Assembly (NCBI RefSeq): GCF_011604685.1
Contig: NZ_CP050063.1
Coordinates: 5,602,501-5,666,500 of the forward strand
From: Spirosoma aureum
GTDB taxonomy: Bacteria > Bacteroidota > Bacteroidia > Cytophagales > Spirosomataceae
Direction of reading: 5' to 3'
DNA length: 64,000 nt
The notes under the pieces are model-generated. The model did no database searches. It was not told the origin of the DNA and saw nothing but the letters and a program-made list of their open reading frames with translations. This document shows, piece after piece, positions 55,355-64,000 of this stretch. A program made the position numbers and the translations under genes. The stretch's first letter is position 1; each line of letters opens with the position of its first letter.

Positions 55355-57076
55355 TTAATCCCACGACAACTTTAACAGGGATACACCCTGCCGGGGTAAG
55401 GAGAAATTCAGCGTGGCTTCACCGCTGGTCACTGTTACTGGTTCGGGGGCAGAAAGTTCTTTCAACTGTCCAGCGGCTTCCAGTTCGGCCACCTGTTCGG
55501 TCGTTGGATTCTTGGGCGAGCCCATTTTCTTCCAGACTTCATATGAGTTGCTGAATTCCTTGTCAATGCGGTAATGATGAAGAAGAACTTTCTTATTAGG
55601 CAATCCTTTCAACCGAACCGAAACGGGGGCATCAGGTGCTGGTACGTTATCATCATGGTAGTTCCAGACCATTACAGCGGCCGATTGTGCATCTTTAGAC
55701 GCCAGGGCATTGATATCTGCTTCGGCACGTACGCTCGCATCCCGCACACGAACGTAGTCATAGGCTAAGCCGCTTTTTACATCGACGCGCGTAGTCGGCA
55801 TCATGCCAAACATGCGGAATACGTTCAGAACGGGTTTATCGACGCCGTTGGTGGCCAGATCGCGGAAACCCCGGAACCAGGGCTGATCTTCAAATTCAAA
55901 CGCCCAGGTAACCGCACCGGCCAAGTTAACGCCACGCGACTGAGCCAGGTCATATTTGCGGGCAAATGAAGCGGCTGTATAGCTGGAATACATCGTGCCA
56001 TTGCGGTAGGCATTCTGGGGACTAAAATCCTCCGAACAGGCCGCGCAACCTTCCGGGTCTGACTCGCCAATAATGATCGGCAGGTTTTTCAGACTTGGGT
56101 ACGAAGCTACGACTTCAAAGCCTTTGTCGATGTCACGTAGTTGCGTGCCCATGTTCATCTGCACATGCCCATCCACCAGTTTTGGGGCGCCTTTGGCATG
56201 GAATGTAATGAAATCAATTGGGGTACCGACCTTTCCCGTCACGTAGTTCTTTCCATTAACAATATGATCCATGAACGCTTTGAAAAATACATGCGATTTT
56301 TCGTTGCCCGGACCCGTCACTTCGGGACCGCCCATTTTGGCGGTTGGCAAAGCCCGCTTCACGGCATCGGCGGTATAGTCATAAAGTTTGATGTATTCCT
56401 CCGTTGTGCCTTTCCAGTAGCTGATGTTGGGTTCATTCCATAGTTCCCAATACCAGCTTTCGACCTCTTTCTGGCCGTATTTCGCGACCGAGTGCTTCAC
56501 CCACTGATAGACCAGCTCGCTCCATTTGGCGTAATCTTTGGGGGGGTAAGCCCAGCCGAGGTAAATGTCATTATAATTATCACCTGGCTTCCAATGGTGC
56601 CGGTACGGTTCAGGCTTCGTAGAAAGAGCCTGCGGCATAAACCCAATCTGAGCAATGGGCTTCATACCGCGCTCGATGAACGTATCGAAAATCTTATCGA
56701 CGATGGTCCAGTTATAAACCGGTTTTCCGTTGGCGTCCTCCGTATAGGCATTGGTTGAACCCCATTTTAGCGCGGCTTCTCCATCGCCCGTTACAAGCAG
56801 ACTATGCACCCGAACATAGACCGGTATTTTACTCAATTTAGAGATTTCGGTCAGCAATTTCTTACCGTCCTTCATATACGTATAATTGGGTTCGTCATAG
56901 CCAAACCACGCCCAGATCGGTTTTAGTGGACCTTTGTCTTTCGTCAGATCAACTTCAATCTGTGTGGGTTTGTCAGAACTGGTCTGCGCCAGTAAACCGG
57001 TGCTGGGAAGAGAGCTGAGCATACAGGCATTGAGTGCCATCAGCTTTAGCCAGGAATTGCGTTTACGTTGATTCAT
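55355..57076 (-). CDS. GH39-family glycosidase (beta-xylosidase-like), exported
   Basis: 573 residues from the ATG at 57076, followed by a signal peptide (to about LLAQ). A clan GH-A TIM barrel: WNEPN (E215 acid/base) and the nucleophile Glu in LPIIIGESDPEG (E338), then a beta-sandwich C-terminal part, as in GH39 beta-xylosidases and iduronidases. It should release a terminal sugar from oligosaccharides in the periplasm or at the surface. Co-directional with SusCD; a hairpin (57118-57150) lies in the gap to SusD. The substrate is uncertain; xylosyl, glucuronyl or other residues are all possible. Confidence 0.85.
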   Translation of the reverse strand: MNQRKRNSWLKLMALNACMLSSLPSTGLLAQTSSDKPTQIEVDLTKDKGPLKPIWAWFGYDEPNYTYMKDGKKLLTEISKLSKIPVYVRVHSLLVTGDGEAALKWGSTNAYTEDANGKPVYNWTIVDKIFDTFIERGMKPIAQIGFMPQALSTKPEPYRHHWKPGDNYNDIYLGWAYPPKDYAKWSELVYQWVKHSVAKYGQKEVESWYWELWNEPNISYWKGTTEEYIKLYDYTADAVKRALPTAKMGGPEVTGPGNEKSHVFFKAFMDHIVNGKNYVTGKVGTPIDFITFHAKGAPKLVDGHVQMNMGTQLRDIDKGFEVVASYPSLKNLPIIIGESDPEGCAACSEDFSPQNAYRNGTMYSSYTAASFARKYDLAQSRGVNLAGAVTWAFEFEDQPWFRGFRDLATNGVDKPVLNVFRMFGMMPTTRVDVKSGLAYDYVRVRDASVRAEADINALASKDAQSAAVMVWNYHDDNVPAPDAPVSVRLKGLPNKKVLLHHYRIDKEFSNSYEVWKKMGSPKNPTTEQVAELEAAGQLKELSAPEPVTVTSGEATLNFSLPRQGVSLLKLSWD

Positions 57077-57117
57077 AGAATATAAAAAAAGGTAAGAAAT
57101 AGCGATTGGCTGCATTC

Positions 57118-57150
57118 AAACCGATAAGGTTTCTAAAACCTTATCGGTTT
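57118..57150 (-). repeat. 15 bp hairpin related to the 68 bp repeat
   Basis: 57118-57132 pairs perfectly with 57136-57150 around a 3 nt loop. The left arm is identical to 9771-9785 within repeat copy A. It sits 24 bp after the SusD stop and can act as a terminator/attenuator. Confidence 0.75.
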
Positions 57151-57174
57151 AAGTAGAATTAAGCTTGACGGGTC

Positions 57175-58725
57175 CTAATTATACCCTGGGTTTTGCTTGA
57201 GTGCCGTGTTTCGACTTAGTTGCAGTGCCGGAATCGGAAATAACACGTGTTTATCGGCAGCCGCCGTAATGCCGAGTTGCTTGGCGTTGGAAATCAGCCG
57301 ATCATGTCGTAGCAAATCCCAACGATAGTGTCCTTCGCCCACGAATTCTCGGGCTCGTTCGGTCAGTAACGCATCCCGAAATTGTGCCTGGCTGAGACCA
57401 GCTAAATCCGGGTAAAGACTGGCTGGCTGCGCATTGGCCGTTCCCACAGCCCGCGCCCGCTGCCGGACTTTATTGATAGCCTCGTAGGCGGCCGGAGTGG
57501 GGTTACCCAGTTCATTGATCGCTTCGGCGTAGGTCAGCAGCACATCCGCGTACCGAATCAAAGGATAGTCAACCCCTTCCTTCAGGATACCTGTCGAAAA
57601 GTCGACCCGATTGAATTTGGTCAGGAATGGCGCGTACATTTTCACCGTATCACGCACCAGGTCTTTGATGCCATTTTTATAGTAGTACGGCATCTTGTCC
57701 CGTACCGACCACCACTTGCGGTATGTATCGGGCGAGTTGGCAAAGAACTCTTTGCGCGCCTGAAAAATAACCAGGTCTTTCAGAAAGTGAAACTGAATGC
57801 TGGTCCCGTTGGACAACGACATCGCGGGTGGCCCGAACAGGTAAATCATCCGGGTTTGATACAGTTGCGATGTACTATTGGCATTACCGCCGTGCTGGAT
57901 CGAGAAGATCATTTCTTTGCCATTGCGAAAGTCAGGGTTCACAATGTTTTCATAATCGGCCATCAGGTCGAACGCTTTCGAATCGATTACTTTTTTGGCT
58001 TCGTCGGCGGCTTTTTGCCATTGCCGTTGTTGCAGGTACACCTTCGCCAGCAGAGACGTAGCAGCCAGCGAGGTCGCCTTGCCCGCTGTATGATCGCCCT
58101 CGCTATAGGGGCTCAATTCGCTGGCGGCCGTTTCCAGATCTTTACCAATAAATGCGTAGACTTCCTCGGCCGTGTTGCGCGGTTTGTTTACTTCGCTCAA
58201 GTCCGAAGTGCCTTGCGTTTGGAGCGGAACCCCACCGAAAATACGGACCAGGTTAAAGTAAAAAAGCGCCCGTAAAAACCGGGTTTCACCATCCAGCCTC
58301 GCCTTGTTCGGGATCGTAGAAGCCGCCAGTTTATCTATCAACACGTTCGCCCGGTTGATGGCGGCATAGTAATAATCCCAGGCCGTCGATAATTCAAGCG
58401 CGTCGGAATTCCAGGAGAACGTGTTGAAATCGTTGGTAACGCCTGAGCGATCGCCGGAACCGTTGGCCGAGCCGCCCCCAATCAGAATTCCCGCCGTTAC
58501 GTCGCCCAGCGTCACCCACTGACCATCGCGATACGTATCGTCCCACAATCGGGTATATACGCCGTTCAATGCCAGCTGCGCCTGATCACTGGTTTTGTAA
58601 AAGGCATCGACGGCAACCTGGCTATATACTTTTTCGTCTAATATATCCTGACAGCCAGTGCTTCCGGCGAGGAGTAACCCCACGCAGATGGCTGCGACTT
58701 TATTGGTTTTAACTAGGGTAATCAT
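57175..58725 (-). CDS. SusD/RagB-family nutrient-binding outer-membrane lipoprotein
   Basis: 516 residues. Lipoprotein signal with AGSTGC lipobox, then DILDEKVYSQVAVDAFYKTSDQA, the family's usual opening (a Tyr/Phe-rich helix), and the end LKQNPGYN with FPIPALQLSRN before it. Partner of the SusC gene 19 bp upstream. It would bind the glycan that the GH39 enzyme and downstream enzymes process. Confidence 0.93.
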   Translation of the reverse strand: MITLVKTNKVAAICVGLLLAGSTGCQDILDEKVYSQVAVDAFYKTSDQAQLALNGVYTRLWDDTYRDGQWVTLGDVTAGILIGGGSANGSGDRSGVTNDFNTFSWNSDALELSTAWDYYYAAINRANVLIDKLAASTIPNKARLDGETRFLRALFYFNLVRIFGGVPLQTQGTSDLSEVNKPRNTAEEVYAFIGKDLETAASELSPYSEGDHTAGKATSLAATSLLAKVYLQQRQWQKAADEAKKVIDSKAFDLMADYENIVNPDFRNGKEMIFSIQHGGNANSTSQLYQTRMIYLFGPPAMSLSNGTSIQFHFLKDLVIFQARKEFFANSPDTYRKWWSVRDKMPYYYKNGIKDLVRDTVKMYAPFLTKFNRVDFSTGILKEGVDYPLIRYADVLLTYAEAINELGNPTPAAYEAINKVRQRARAVGTANAQPASLYPDLAGLSQAQFRDALLTERAREFVGEGHYRWDLLRHDRLISNAKQLGITAAADKHVLFPIPALQLSRNTALKQNPGYN

Positions 58726-58744
58726 GGAAATGGCTGGTTAGGAG

Positions 58745-61700
58745 TTAAAAACCCAGTTTAAGATCAAGGCGGAAGGTGCGGGCCGATGGATAACCATAGC
58801 GATCCATCCCTTTAGTCGTGTTACTGGAACCGTATGAATTCAGCTCAGGATCGTAGCCTGTGTATTTCGTCAGTACAGCCAGATTATCAACCCCGATGCC
58901 AATCCGGGCATTTTTGACAAACTTGGAGAACGAAGGTATTTTGTAGGTCAGTGCGATGGTCTGGATACGCAGAAACGACCCATCTTCGACCATAATCGAG
59001 CTAACGCGCTGCGGATTCGATGCCCCCGCTCCCGGATAAATTCCGTTCGGATTCGTGGGCGACCAGCGATCAAGCCGCATGGCCGAAACGCCCAATCCGT
59101 CTAATAACCACTGCTGCTTGGCCAGATTAAGGACTGAGTTGCCATATTCACCATACATAAACACATGCAAACTGAGCGGGCCATAATTCAGATCGTTCGT
59201 CAGTCCAAAATTGAATTTTGGGTTCGGGTTACCCAGAAATACGTCGTCGCTTTCGGTGTTATACGTACCATCGCCATTCACGTCTTTGTAGCGAATGTCG
59301 CCGGGTTTGGCGGCTGGCATTGTGCCCACCTGCTTAATTTCCTCAGTTGATTTCCAGACGCCCTCATAAATCGAACCGTAGAACTCCCCGACCGAATGTC
59401 CCGGCTCCAGGCGGGCCGTGTTCTTGTCGTGGGGTGTTACATTACCACCACCAACCCAGCCGGTATATTGATAAGGTGCACCTCCTAATGATAAAATCTC
59501 ATTGCGGTTGAAGGCAATATTAAAATTTGTTGTCCAGCCCAGTTTGCCCGCCAGATTTGTGCTATTCACGCCAATTTCAATGCCTTTATTGAGCATTGCG
59601 CCCGTATTTTTCAATACGCTGCTGAAGCCCGTTTGGGACGAAATCGGCACATCGAGCAGCAGATCGGTTGTTTTCTTGTAATAGGCATCGACCGAAACAC
59701 TGAGTCGGTTTTTGAATAGTGAAAAATCAAGCCCCAAATTGTATTCCTGCGTTTTCTCCCAGCTCAGGTCAGGATTGGGTATGTTGTTAGGATACGCAAT
59801 TGGTACCTTCGAGCCGCCGAAAATATAGGAACTACGCGTACCAAACGACGTACCGAGCAGTGACAGTGACCTATATACGCCGATGGATTCGTTGCCCGTC
59901 CGACCGAAACTGGTCCGCAATTTCAACAGGTCGAACACGCCCAGATTTCGGATGAAGGGTTCGTCGCCCAGCTGCCAGGCCAACGCAACCGATGGGAAAA
60001 TACCGTATTTGTTATTGGCCCCAAATTTCGAATCGCCATCGGCCCGAATCGACGCCGTCAGCAGATACTTGTCGTTGAACGTATAGTTTACCCGACCCAG
60101 ATACGAAATCAGCGTCCATTCATTCTGATTGCTGCCCGGCGTTTGGGGACTGCTACCCAGGCCCAGGTTGTAGTATTGAAATACATCGCTGGGAAAGCCA
60201 AACGACGATGCATCCATCGTTTCATTTTTCTCCCGCTGGTAGGTAAACCCGCCCAGCACTTTAAGTTTATGGAGGTTATTGATCGTTTTGGTGTAGGTCA
60301 GTGTATTGGCGTTGGTAATGTTGATGTTTCGAACCGCAATCTGGCGGGCTTTCCCACTCGCGCCCGCTGCCGCTTCTGAGCCGATTGGATAATATTCGTG
60401 GTAGCGCCAGTCCCGAATGTCAGCCCCTACCCGAATGTCCAGATCCAGGCCGTCCATGATGTTGTAGTTGGCATAGGCCGTACCAATCAAGCGTAGCGTG
60501 TTGCTCAACTGCTTATACTGTTCGGTCATGGTCAACGGATTTTCCAGACCGCTACCCAGCGGGAAGTTGCGTAGGTTATTGGGCAAACCGAGGCTATCCC
60601 GCGCCGGAATGGTTGGCGGAGCCTGATAGATCGCATTAATCACATTGGAGATACCCTCGTAGCCCTTCGTATCCGTTGGCACCGTATACTGATCCGTTAC
60701 GCTAAAAAGCAAACTTTCGCCAATGCGTAACCGTTTGCTGACGTCGGCATCCAGGTTGATTGTCGTACCGTATCGCTTGAAGCTGGAGCCGGGCAAAATA
60801 CCATTCTGGTTGGTGTAATTCCCTCCAATCAAATAACGCAGGTTCTGCCCTCCCCCCGAAAACGCCAGTTTATAGGCTTGCCGGGGAGCGGCCTGAAATA
60901 CTTCATTCTGCCAGTCGGTGCCTTTCCCAAAAGCGGCTACCTGAGCCTGCGTGTAAGTTGGGGGTCGACCCAGCAACGTAGAACGTTCATTGGCTTGCTG
61001 CGCCCATTGCTCCGCATTCAGAAAGGGAAGCTTGCGCCGGGCCTGCTGGACGCCAACTGATATGTCGAAATCGACATTGTGTTGATTCGCCTTACCTCGT
61101 TTGGTGCTGATCAGAACAACACCATTAGCTGCTCTAGAACCGTAAATAGCTGTTGCTGAGGCATCTTTAAGCACCTGTACTGATTCAATATCCGATGGAT
61201 CAATCGAATTTAACGGATTCGGAGCGCCCCCAAACGAACCGGCGTCCGTGCTGGCGCTCGTTTGCGTACCACTGCTGATCGGCATCCCGTCGATTACATA
61301 AAGGGGAGAACCACCCGCCGACAAAGACGCCGTTCCGCGCACCTGAACGGCAATGCCACCGCCCGGTGCGTGCGAGTTCGTATGAACCTGCACACCCGCG
61401 ATTTTTCCCTGTAAGGCTTTGTCCGGTGTATTGATGGTCGAGGTTTCAATATCTTTTGCGGAAATGGAGCCAACCGATCCGGTCAGATCCTTCTTTTGCT
61501 GCGTGCCATAGCCCACAACGACAACCTCTTTCAACTGCTCGGCGTTGGGCAGAAGCTTCACGTCGATGGAAGTTTTATTGCCAGTAGCCACTTCATGCGC
61601 CACGTAGCCCATAAACGAGAAAACCAACGTAACAGACCCCTCTTTTGTATTTAGCGAAAACGTCCCATCTGCTTTGCTGGCCGTACCAATGGTCGAGCCT

Positions 61701-61981
61701 TTTACCACAATACTGACCCCAGGCAAGGGTTGATCATTCTCATCAGTCACCTTTCCCGAAATGGTCCGATCCACACTTTTCGCTTCTTTGTCAGGCTTTT
61801 TTCCGGATCGCTTAAGTAGAGGCATTACCAGCCCGGAGGCTGAAATAGTGTACGTTTCAAGTCGCTCAACAGGTCCTGCTGCATACGTCTCCAAAGCCCC
61901 TTGAAACAGGAAAGCTATAGAGAGAACAGGGCATAGGAATCTTGTTAAATCCCCATGCGGATTTCGGATAGTTTTCTTCAT
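58745..61981 (-). CDS. SusC/RagA-family TonB-dependent transporter, no STN domain
   Basis: 1078 residues from the ATG at 61981 (the frame runs on to 62035). Signal peptide, carboxypeptidase-regulatory domain (ISGKVTDENDQPLPGVSIVVKG), TonB box VVVGYGTQQKKDLTG, plug (VRGTASLSAGGSPLYVIDGMP, DASATAIYGSRAANGVVLISTKRG) and the barrel. Unlike the SusC at 37479 there is no STN domain, so it is not controlled through FecR. The strong promoter and operator upstream point to control by the XRE-cupin repressor. Confidence 0.95.
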   Translation of the reverse strand: MKKTIRNPHGDLTRFLCPVLSIAFLFQGALETYAAGPVERLETYTISASGLVMPLLKRSGKKPDKEAKSVDRTISGKVTDENDQPLPGVSIVVKGSTIGTASKADGTFSLNTKEGSVTLVFSFMGYVAHEVATGNKTSIDVKLLPNAEQLKEVVVVGYGTQQKKDLTGSVGSISAKDIETSTINTPDKALQGKIAGVQVHTNSHAPGGGIAVQVRGTASLSAGGSPLYVIDGMPISSGTQTSASTDAGSFGGAPNPLNSIDPSDIESVQVLKDASATAIYGSRAANGVVLISTKRGKANQHNVDFDISVGVQQARRKLPFLNAEQWAQQANERSTLLGRPPTYTQAQVAAFGKGTDWQNEVFQAAPRQAYKLAFSGGGQNLRYLIGGNYTNQNGILPGSSFKRYGTTINLDADVSKRLRIGESLLFSVTDQYTVPTDTKGYEGISNVINAIYQAPPTIPARDSLGLPNNLRNFPLGSGLENPLTMTEQYKQLSNTLRLIGTAYANYNIMDGLDLDIRVGADIRDWRYHEYYPIGSEAAAGASGKARQIAVRNINITNANTLTYTKTINNLHKLKVLGGFTYQREKNETMDASSFGFPSDVFQYYNLGLGSSPQTPGSNQNEWTLISYLGRVNYTFNDKYLLTASIRADGDSKFGANNKYGIFPSVALAWQLGDEPFIRNLGVFDLLKLRTSFGRTGNESIGVYRSLSLLGTSFGTRSSYIFGGSKVPIAYPNNIPNPDLSWEKTQEYNLGLDFSLFKNRLSVSVDAYYKKTTDLLLDVPISSQTGFSSVLKNTGAMLNKGIEIGVNSTNLAGKLGWTTNFNIAFNRNEILSLGGAPYQYTGWVGGGNVTPHDKNTARLEPGHSVGEFYGSIYEGVWKSTEEIKQVGTMPAAKPGDIRYKDVNGDGTYNTESDDVFLGNPNPKFNFGLTNDLNYGPLSLHVFMYGEYGNSVLNLAKQQWLLDGLGVSAMRLDRWSPTNPNGIYPGAGASNPQRVSSIMVEDGSFLRIQTIALTYKIPSFSKFVKNARIGIGVDNLAVLTKYTGYDPELNSYGSSNTTKGMDRYGYPSARTFRLDLKLGF

Positions 61982-62067
61982 GAACGAGTAAGGTTTGGGT
62001 TTAAGGCATGTGCATTTGAGAAAATGGCGAACCAATCAGGCCAGCCCCATAACAGAGTTTATTAAAA

Positions 62068-62114
62068 TTCAACAATGTTGAATACAAAGGTAAAAGCCGA
62101 TTTCAGGAAGTCAA
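62068..62114 (-). promoter_or_regulatory. SusC promoter with overlapping palindromic operator
   Basis: On the minus strand: TTG (62112-62114), 19 bp, TACCTTTG (62085-62092), a perfect match to the Bacteroidetes -33/-7 consensus. The palindrome ttcaacaatgttgaa (62068-62082) starts 3 bp downstream, over the expected transcription start, 87 bp before the SusC ATG. It matches the XRE operator core at 14 of 15 bases. A regulator bound here would block initiation. Confidence 0.75.
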
Positions 62115-62764
62115 GCATTTTTGACTATTTTTATTTTTTATTAAACTTTAATGGTGCCAATTTCCGATCAAAATCAAATAATTTATTAAAAATCAATCAC
62201 TTAGGAGTAGTGACTCAGTTGGACTATACTCGCCAGACTACTAAACGAAATGCCATTTGACTTTAGAGACGACCATCAAACCAGATCTGTGCTTGTCTCA
62301 AAACCGCTTGAAATCCGAGAGCTATGTGCTGATTTCTTAAATACCTCTTTTGAACAGTGATTGATCTGGGTCCTAGCATTTCTAACCAATTGGGGGATTG
62401 GTTGATTCTAATACGAGCTAATTGACTTGGCCCTGAGTAAGCGAAACCTGAATCGTTGAACACACTCAGTCAGCATAGCTGCCTGCGGATATTGAAAGAA
62501 CCGAAGCAGCCGTTTGTCATGATTGGCGGGTTGTCGATGTGCCTTACCCAGGAGCGTGCGTACCAATGGGGTCTTTTACCGTGTTTAGAGTAGTTCAACG
62601 GCTGACCAGCAAAGCTTGGGCGAGTTGCAGAAAATTCTTGACAATTTCTCGGCTGAACTACGGCAATTAGCCGCTTAGCGGTTAATTTATTTAGTGCTAA
62701 CCGTTCGTATGCAACTGGAAATAATAATCAGAATCCGGTATGAAAACGGGGGAAGAAAACGGAC
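62115..62764. other. 650 bp without an intact gene; possibly decayed coding sequence
   Basis: Two short minus-strand stretches look protein-like but lie in different frames: about 62545-62456 (TPLVRTLLGKAHRQPANHDK and on) and 62463-62263 (66 residues). Neither gives a recognisable domain. A transposase remnant is one possibility; I cannot support it further. Confidence 0.35.
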
Positions 62765-62829
62765 CAGGGTTTATCGAATAAACCAGTTTTTGTTTGTCAA
62801 ATCAATACTGGTTTATCCGATAAACCCTG
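62765..62829 (-). terminator. Hairpin with 23 bp stem after the last gene
   Basis: 62765-62787 pairs with 62807-62829 with one G:T mismatch, 19 nt loop, 13 bp after the stop of the Gfo/Idh gene. A run of eight T (coding strand) precedes it. Confidence 0.75.
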
Positions 62830-62842
62830 ACAAAAAAAACCA

Positions 62843-64000
62843 TTACACCTTCATTTCCCAGCCTTTTTCGTACTCCCGTTTCCAGAGTTGTGTGCCTGCT
62901 TTATTGTCTTTGATATGCCCGTTTGTAGTGTCGCAGTGCAAGGTAGAACCAGTCCGCTGGGCAATATTGGCTAAATGACAGAGCAATACGCTTTTATGTC
63001 CCTCCTCAATCGGAGCCGTTAGTTTCGTATTCTCCCGGATGGTTTCCACGAAGTTGGTGAAGTGTGTCAATTCCAGATCACCCGTAGCGCTAACGGTGTT
63101 GTTGGGGTCGAGTACAGTGTCGGGTTTGATCTCTTTGACAAGCTTGTTCTTCTCATCAAAAATCTGGTAATCGCCCCCACCTTTATTCACGAGCGTGCCT
63201 TTGTCGCCATAAATAATGAAGCCCCGGCCGCTACCATCAATGGGAAATGAACTGCAACTGCGTCCTTCCCAGGTGATGGCTTTCCCGTTGTCAAATTCAA
63301 ACGTAGCTACTTGCGTATCTGGCGTCTGCCAGTCATCTTTGAAGGCATATCGCCCACCCGACGAGGTTACTTTCGAGGGAAAATCAACGCCCAGAAACCA
63401 GCGGCAACAATCGATCTCGTGATTACCGTTGTTACAGGCTTCGCCGGTACCCCAGTTCCAGAACCAGTGCCAGTTATAATGCACCAGATTATCCCGGTAG
63501 TCCTGACGGGGCGCCGGGCCTTGCCAGAGGTTAAAATCCAGGGTGCTTGGTACGGCAACTTTCTTGCCTACGCCAATCGATTTGCGGGAGTTGGTGTACC
63601 AGGACTTGGCAAAATAGGGGTTGCCAATGGCCCCGCCACGTACTTCTTTCACCGCTTCGATCAGGGTTGGAAACGACCGGCGCTGGCTACCCACCTGGAT
63701 CAGCTTGCCGTACCTGTCACGGGCCTGAATCAGCATTTCACTCTCGTAGGGATTCTGACTACAGGGTTTTTCGACATACACGTGTTTGCCATTGGCTACG
63801 CCCATCAGTGCTGCCGGAGCGTGCCAGTGATCAGGAGCAGCAATGAGCAGTGCGTCGAAGTCTTTTTGGGTCACCAGTTCGCGGATGTCCTTTATGATGG
63901 TGGGTTTGCGGCTGGCATCTTTCACCGCATCCAACCCATTTTTAATGGCCTTATCTTCCACATCGCAGAGGTAGGCCACCTCCACATTAGGCAGTTTGGA
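62843..64000 (-). CDS. Gfo/Idh/MocA-family oxidoreductase, canonical type, 5' end outside window
   Basis: At least 385 residues; the frame is open to base 64000 (SKLPNVEVAYLCDVED), so the Rossmann start, and any Tat signal typical of this group, lie outside the window. The GTG at 63985 is not a plausible start. It has the canonical EKP motif (VYVEKPCSQNPYESE), unlike the two other Gfo/Idh proteins here, and the group features QVGSQRRSF, FWNWGTGEACNNGNHEIDCCRWFLG. The last residues are WKREYEKGWEMKV. Exported members of this group are widespread in Bacteroidota and planctomycetes and often act on glycan sugars. It is not clearly linked to the SusC locus, from which 860 bp separate it. Confidence 0.88.
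   Translation of the reverse strand, partial: SKLPNVEVAYLCDVEDKAIKNGLDAVKDASRKPTIIKDIRELVTQKDFDALLIAAPDHWHAPAALMGVANGKHVYVEKPCSQNPYESEMLIQARDRYGKLIQVGSQRRSFPTLIEAVKEVRGGAIGNPYFAKSWYTNSRKSIGVGKKVAVPSTLDFNLWQGPAPRQDYRDNLVHYNWHWFWNWGTGEACNNGNHEIDCCRWFLGVDFPSKVTSSGGRYAFKDDWQTPDTQVATFEFDNGKAITWEGRSCSSFPIDGSGRGFIIYGDKGTLVNKGGGDYQIFDEKNKLVKEIKPDTVLDPNNTVSATGDLELTHFTNFVETIRENTKLTAPIEEGHKSVLLCHLANIAQRTGSTLHCDTTNGHIKDNKAGTQLWKREYEKGWEMKV

Noticed and set aside
1..64000. CRISPR arrays, tRNA or rRNA genes, intact insertion sequences
   Set aside because: No regularly spaced direct repeats, no cloverleaf or rRNA sequence, and no transposase frame were seen on either strand.

Overview
The window looks like chromosome from a Cytophagales bacterium of the phylum Bacteroidota, most like Spirosoma or a close relative. 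This is inferred from gene content and not from a marker gene. Two SusC/SusD pairs, a FecR-type anti-sigma factor, several outer-membrane beta-barrel receptors, DUF1080, DUF6807 and ThuA proteins, PQQ-type dehydrogenases with a built-in cytochrome c domain, no evident Shine-Dalgarno sequences, and one clear Bacteroidetes promoter (TTG, 19 bp, TAnnTTTG) all point that way. I saw no rRNA, tRNA, CRISPR array or intact insertion sequence.

Layout. 1-6128 (+): the tail of a cupredoxin-bearing protein and a ThuA protein, then a Gfo/Idh oxidoreductase, a ketose 3-epimerase-type TIM barrel, a Tm-1-like (UPF0261) protein and its TIM-barrel PEP-hydrolase-family partner. The last three genes are tightly spaced. 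6319-13886: a PQQ/cytochrome dehydrogenase, a gene-free 760 bp stretch, DedA, HxlR, two aldo/keto reductases, an AraC regulator and a small secreted protein. 14101-20589: an OmpR/histidine kinase pair behind TerC, SnoaL-like and glyoxalase-like proteins, and an SDR-AraC operon. 20785-28811: a DUF2268 metalloprotease, an outer-membrane barrel, an ECF sigma/anti-sigma module facing a DUF6249 membrane protein, a nucleoside hydrolase and a LacI gene broken by an in-frame stop.

28899-42348 (-) is a carbohydrate-uptake locus read FecR, SusC with STN domain, SusD, PQQ dehydrogenase (frameshifted in a G7 run), tandem DUF1080, DUF6807, Gfo/Idh, and at the far end a FecI-type sigma factor. 42550-50044 (-) holds a decayed FG-GAP gene, two outer-membrane receptors and a response regulator/kinase pair in line with one of them. 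50205-61981 (-) is a second locus: SusC, SusD, GH39 glycosidase, XRE-cupin regulator, enolase-superfamily sugar-acid dehydratase, SDR, AraD1/GguC-type FAH protein and MFS transporter. It fits outer-membrane uptake, hydrolysis and non-phosphorylative sugar-acid breakdown. A near-identical palindrome lies before the XRE gene and at the predicted transcription start of its SusC gene, so this locus can be read as one regulon. The window ends inside another Gfo/Idh gene.

The less expected content is between genes: long near-perfect hairpins that fall into at least two sequence families, a 68 bp repeat in inverted orientation at two sites, and a direct-repeat site before the SDR-AraC operon. All coordinates and alignments were worked out by eye.
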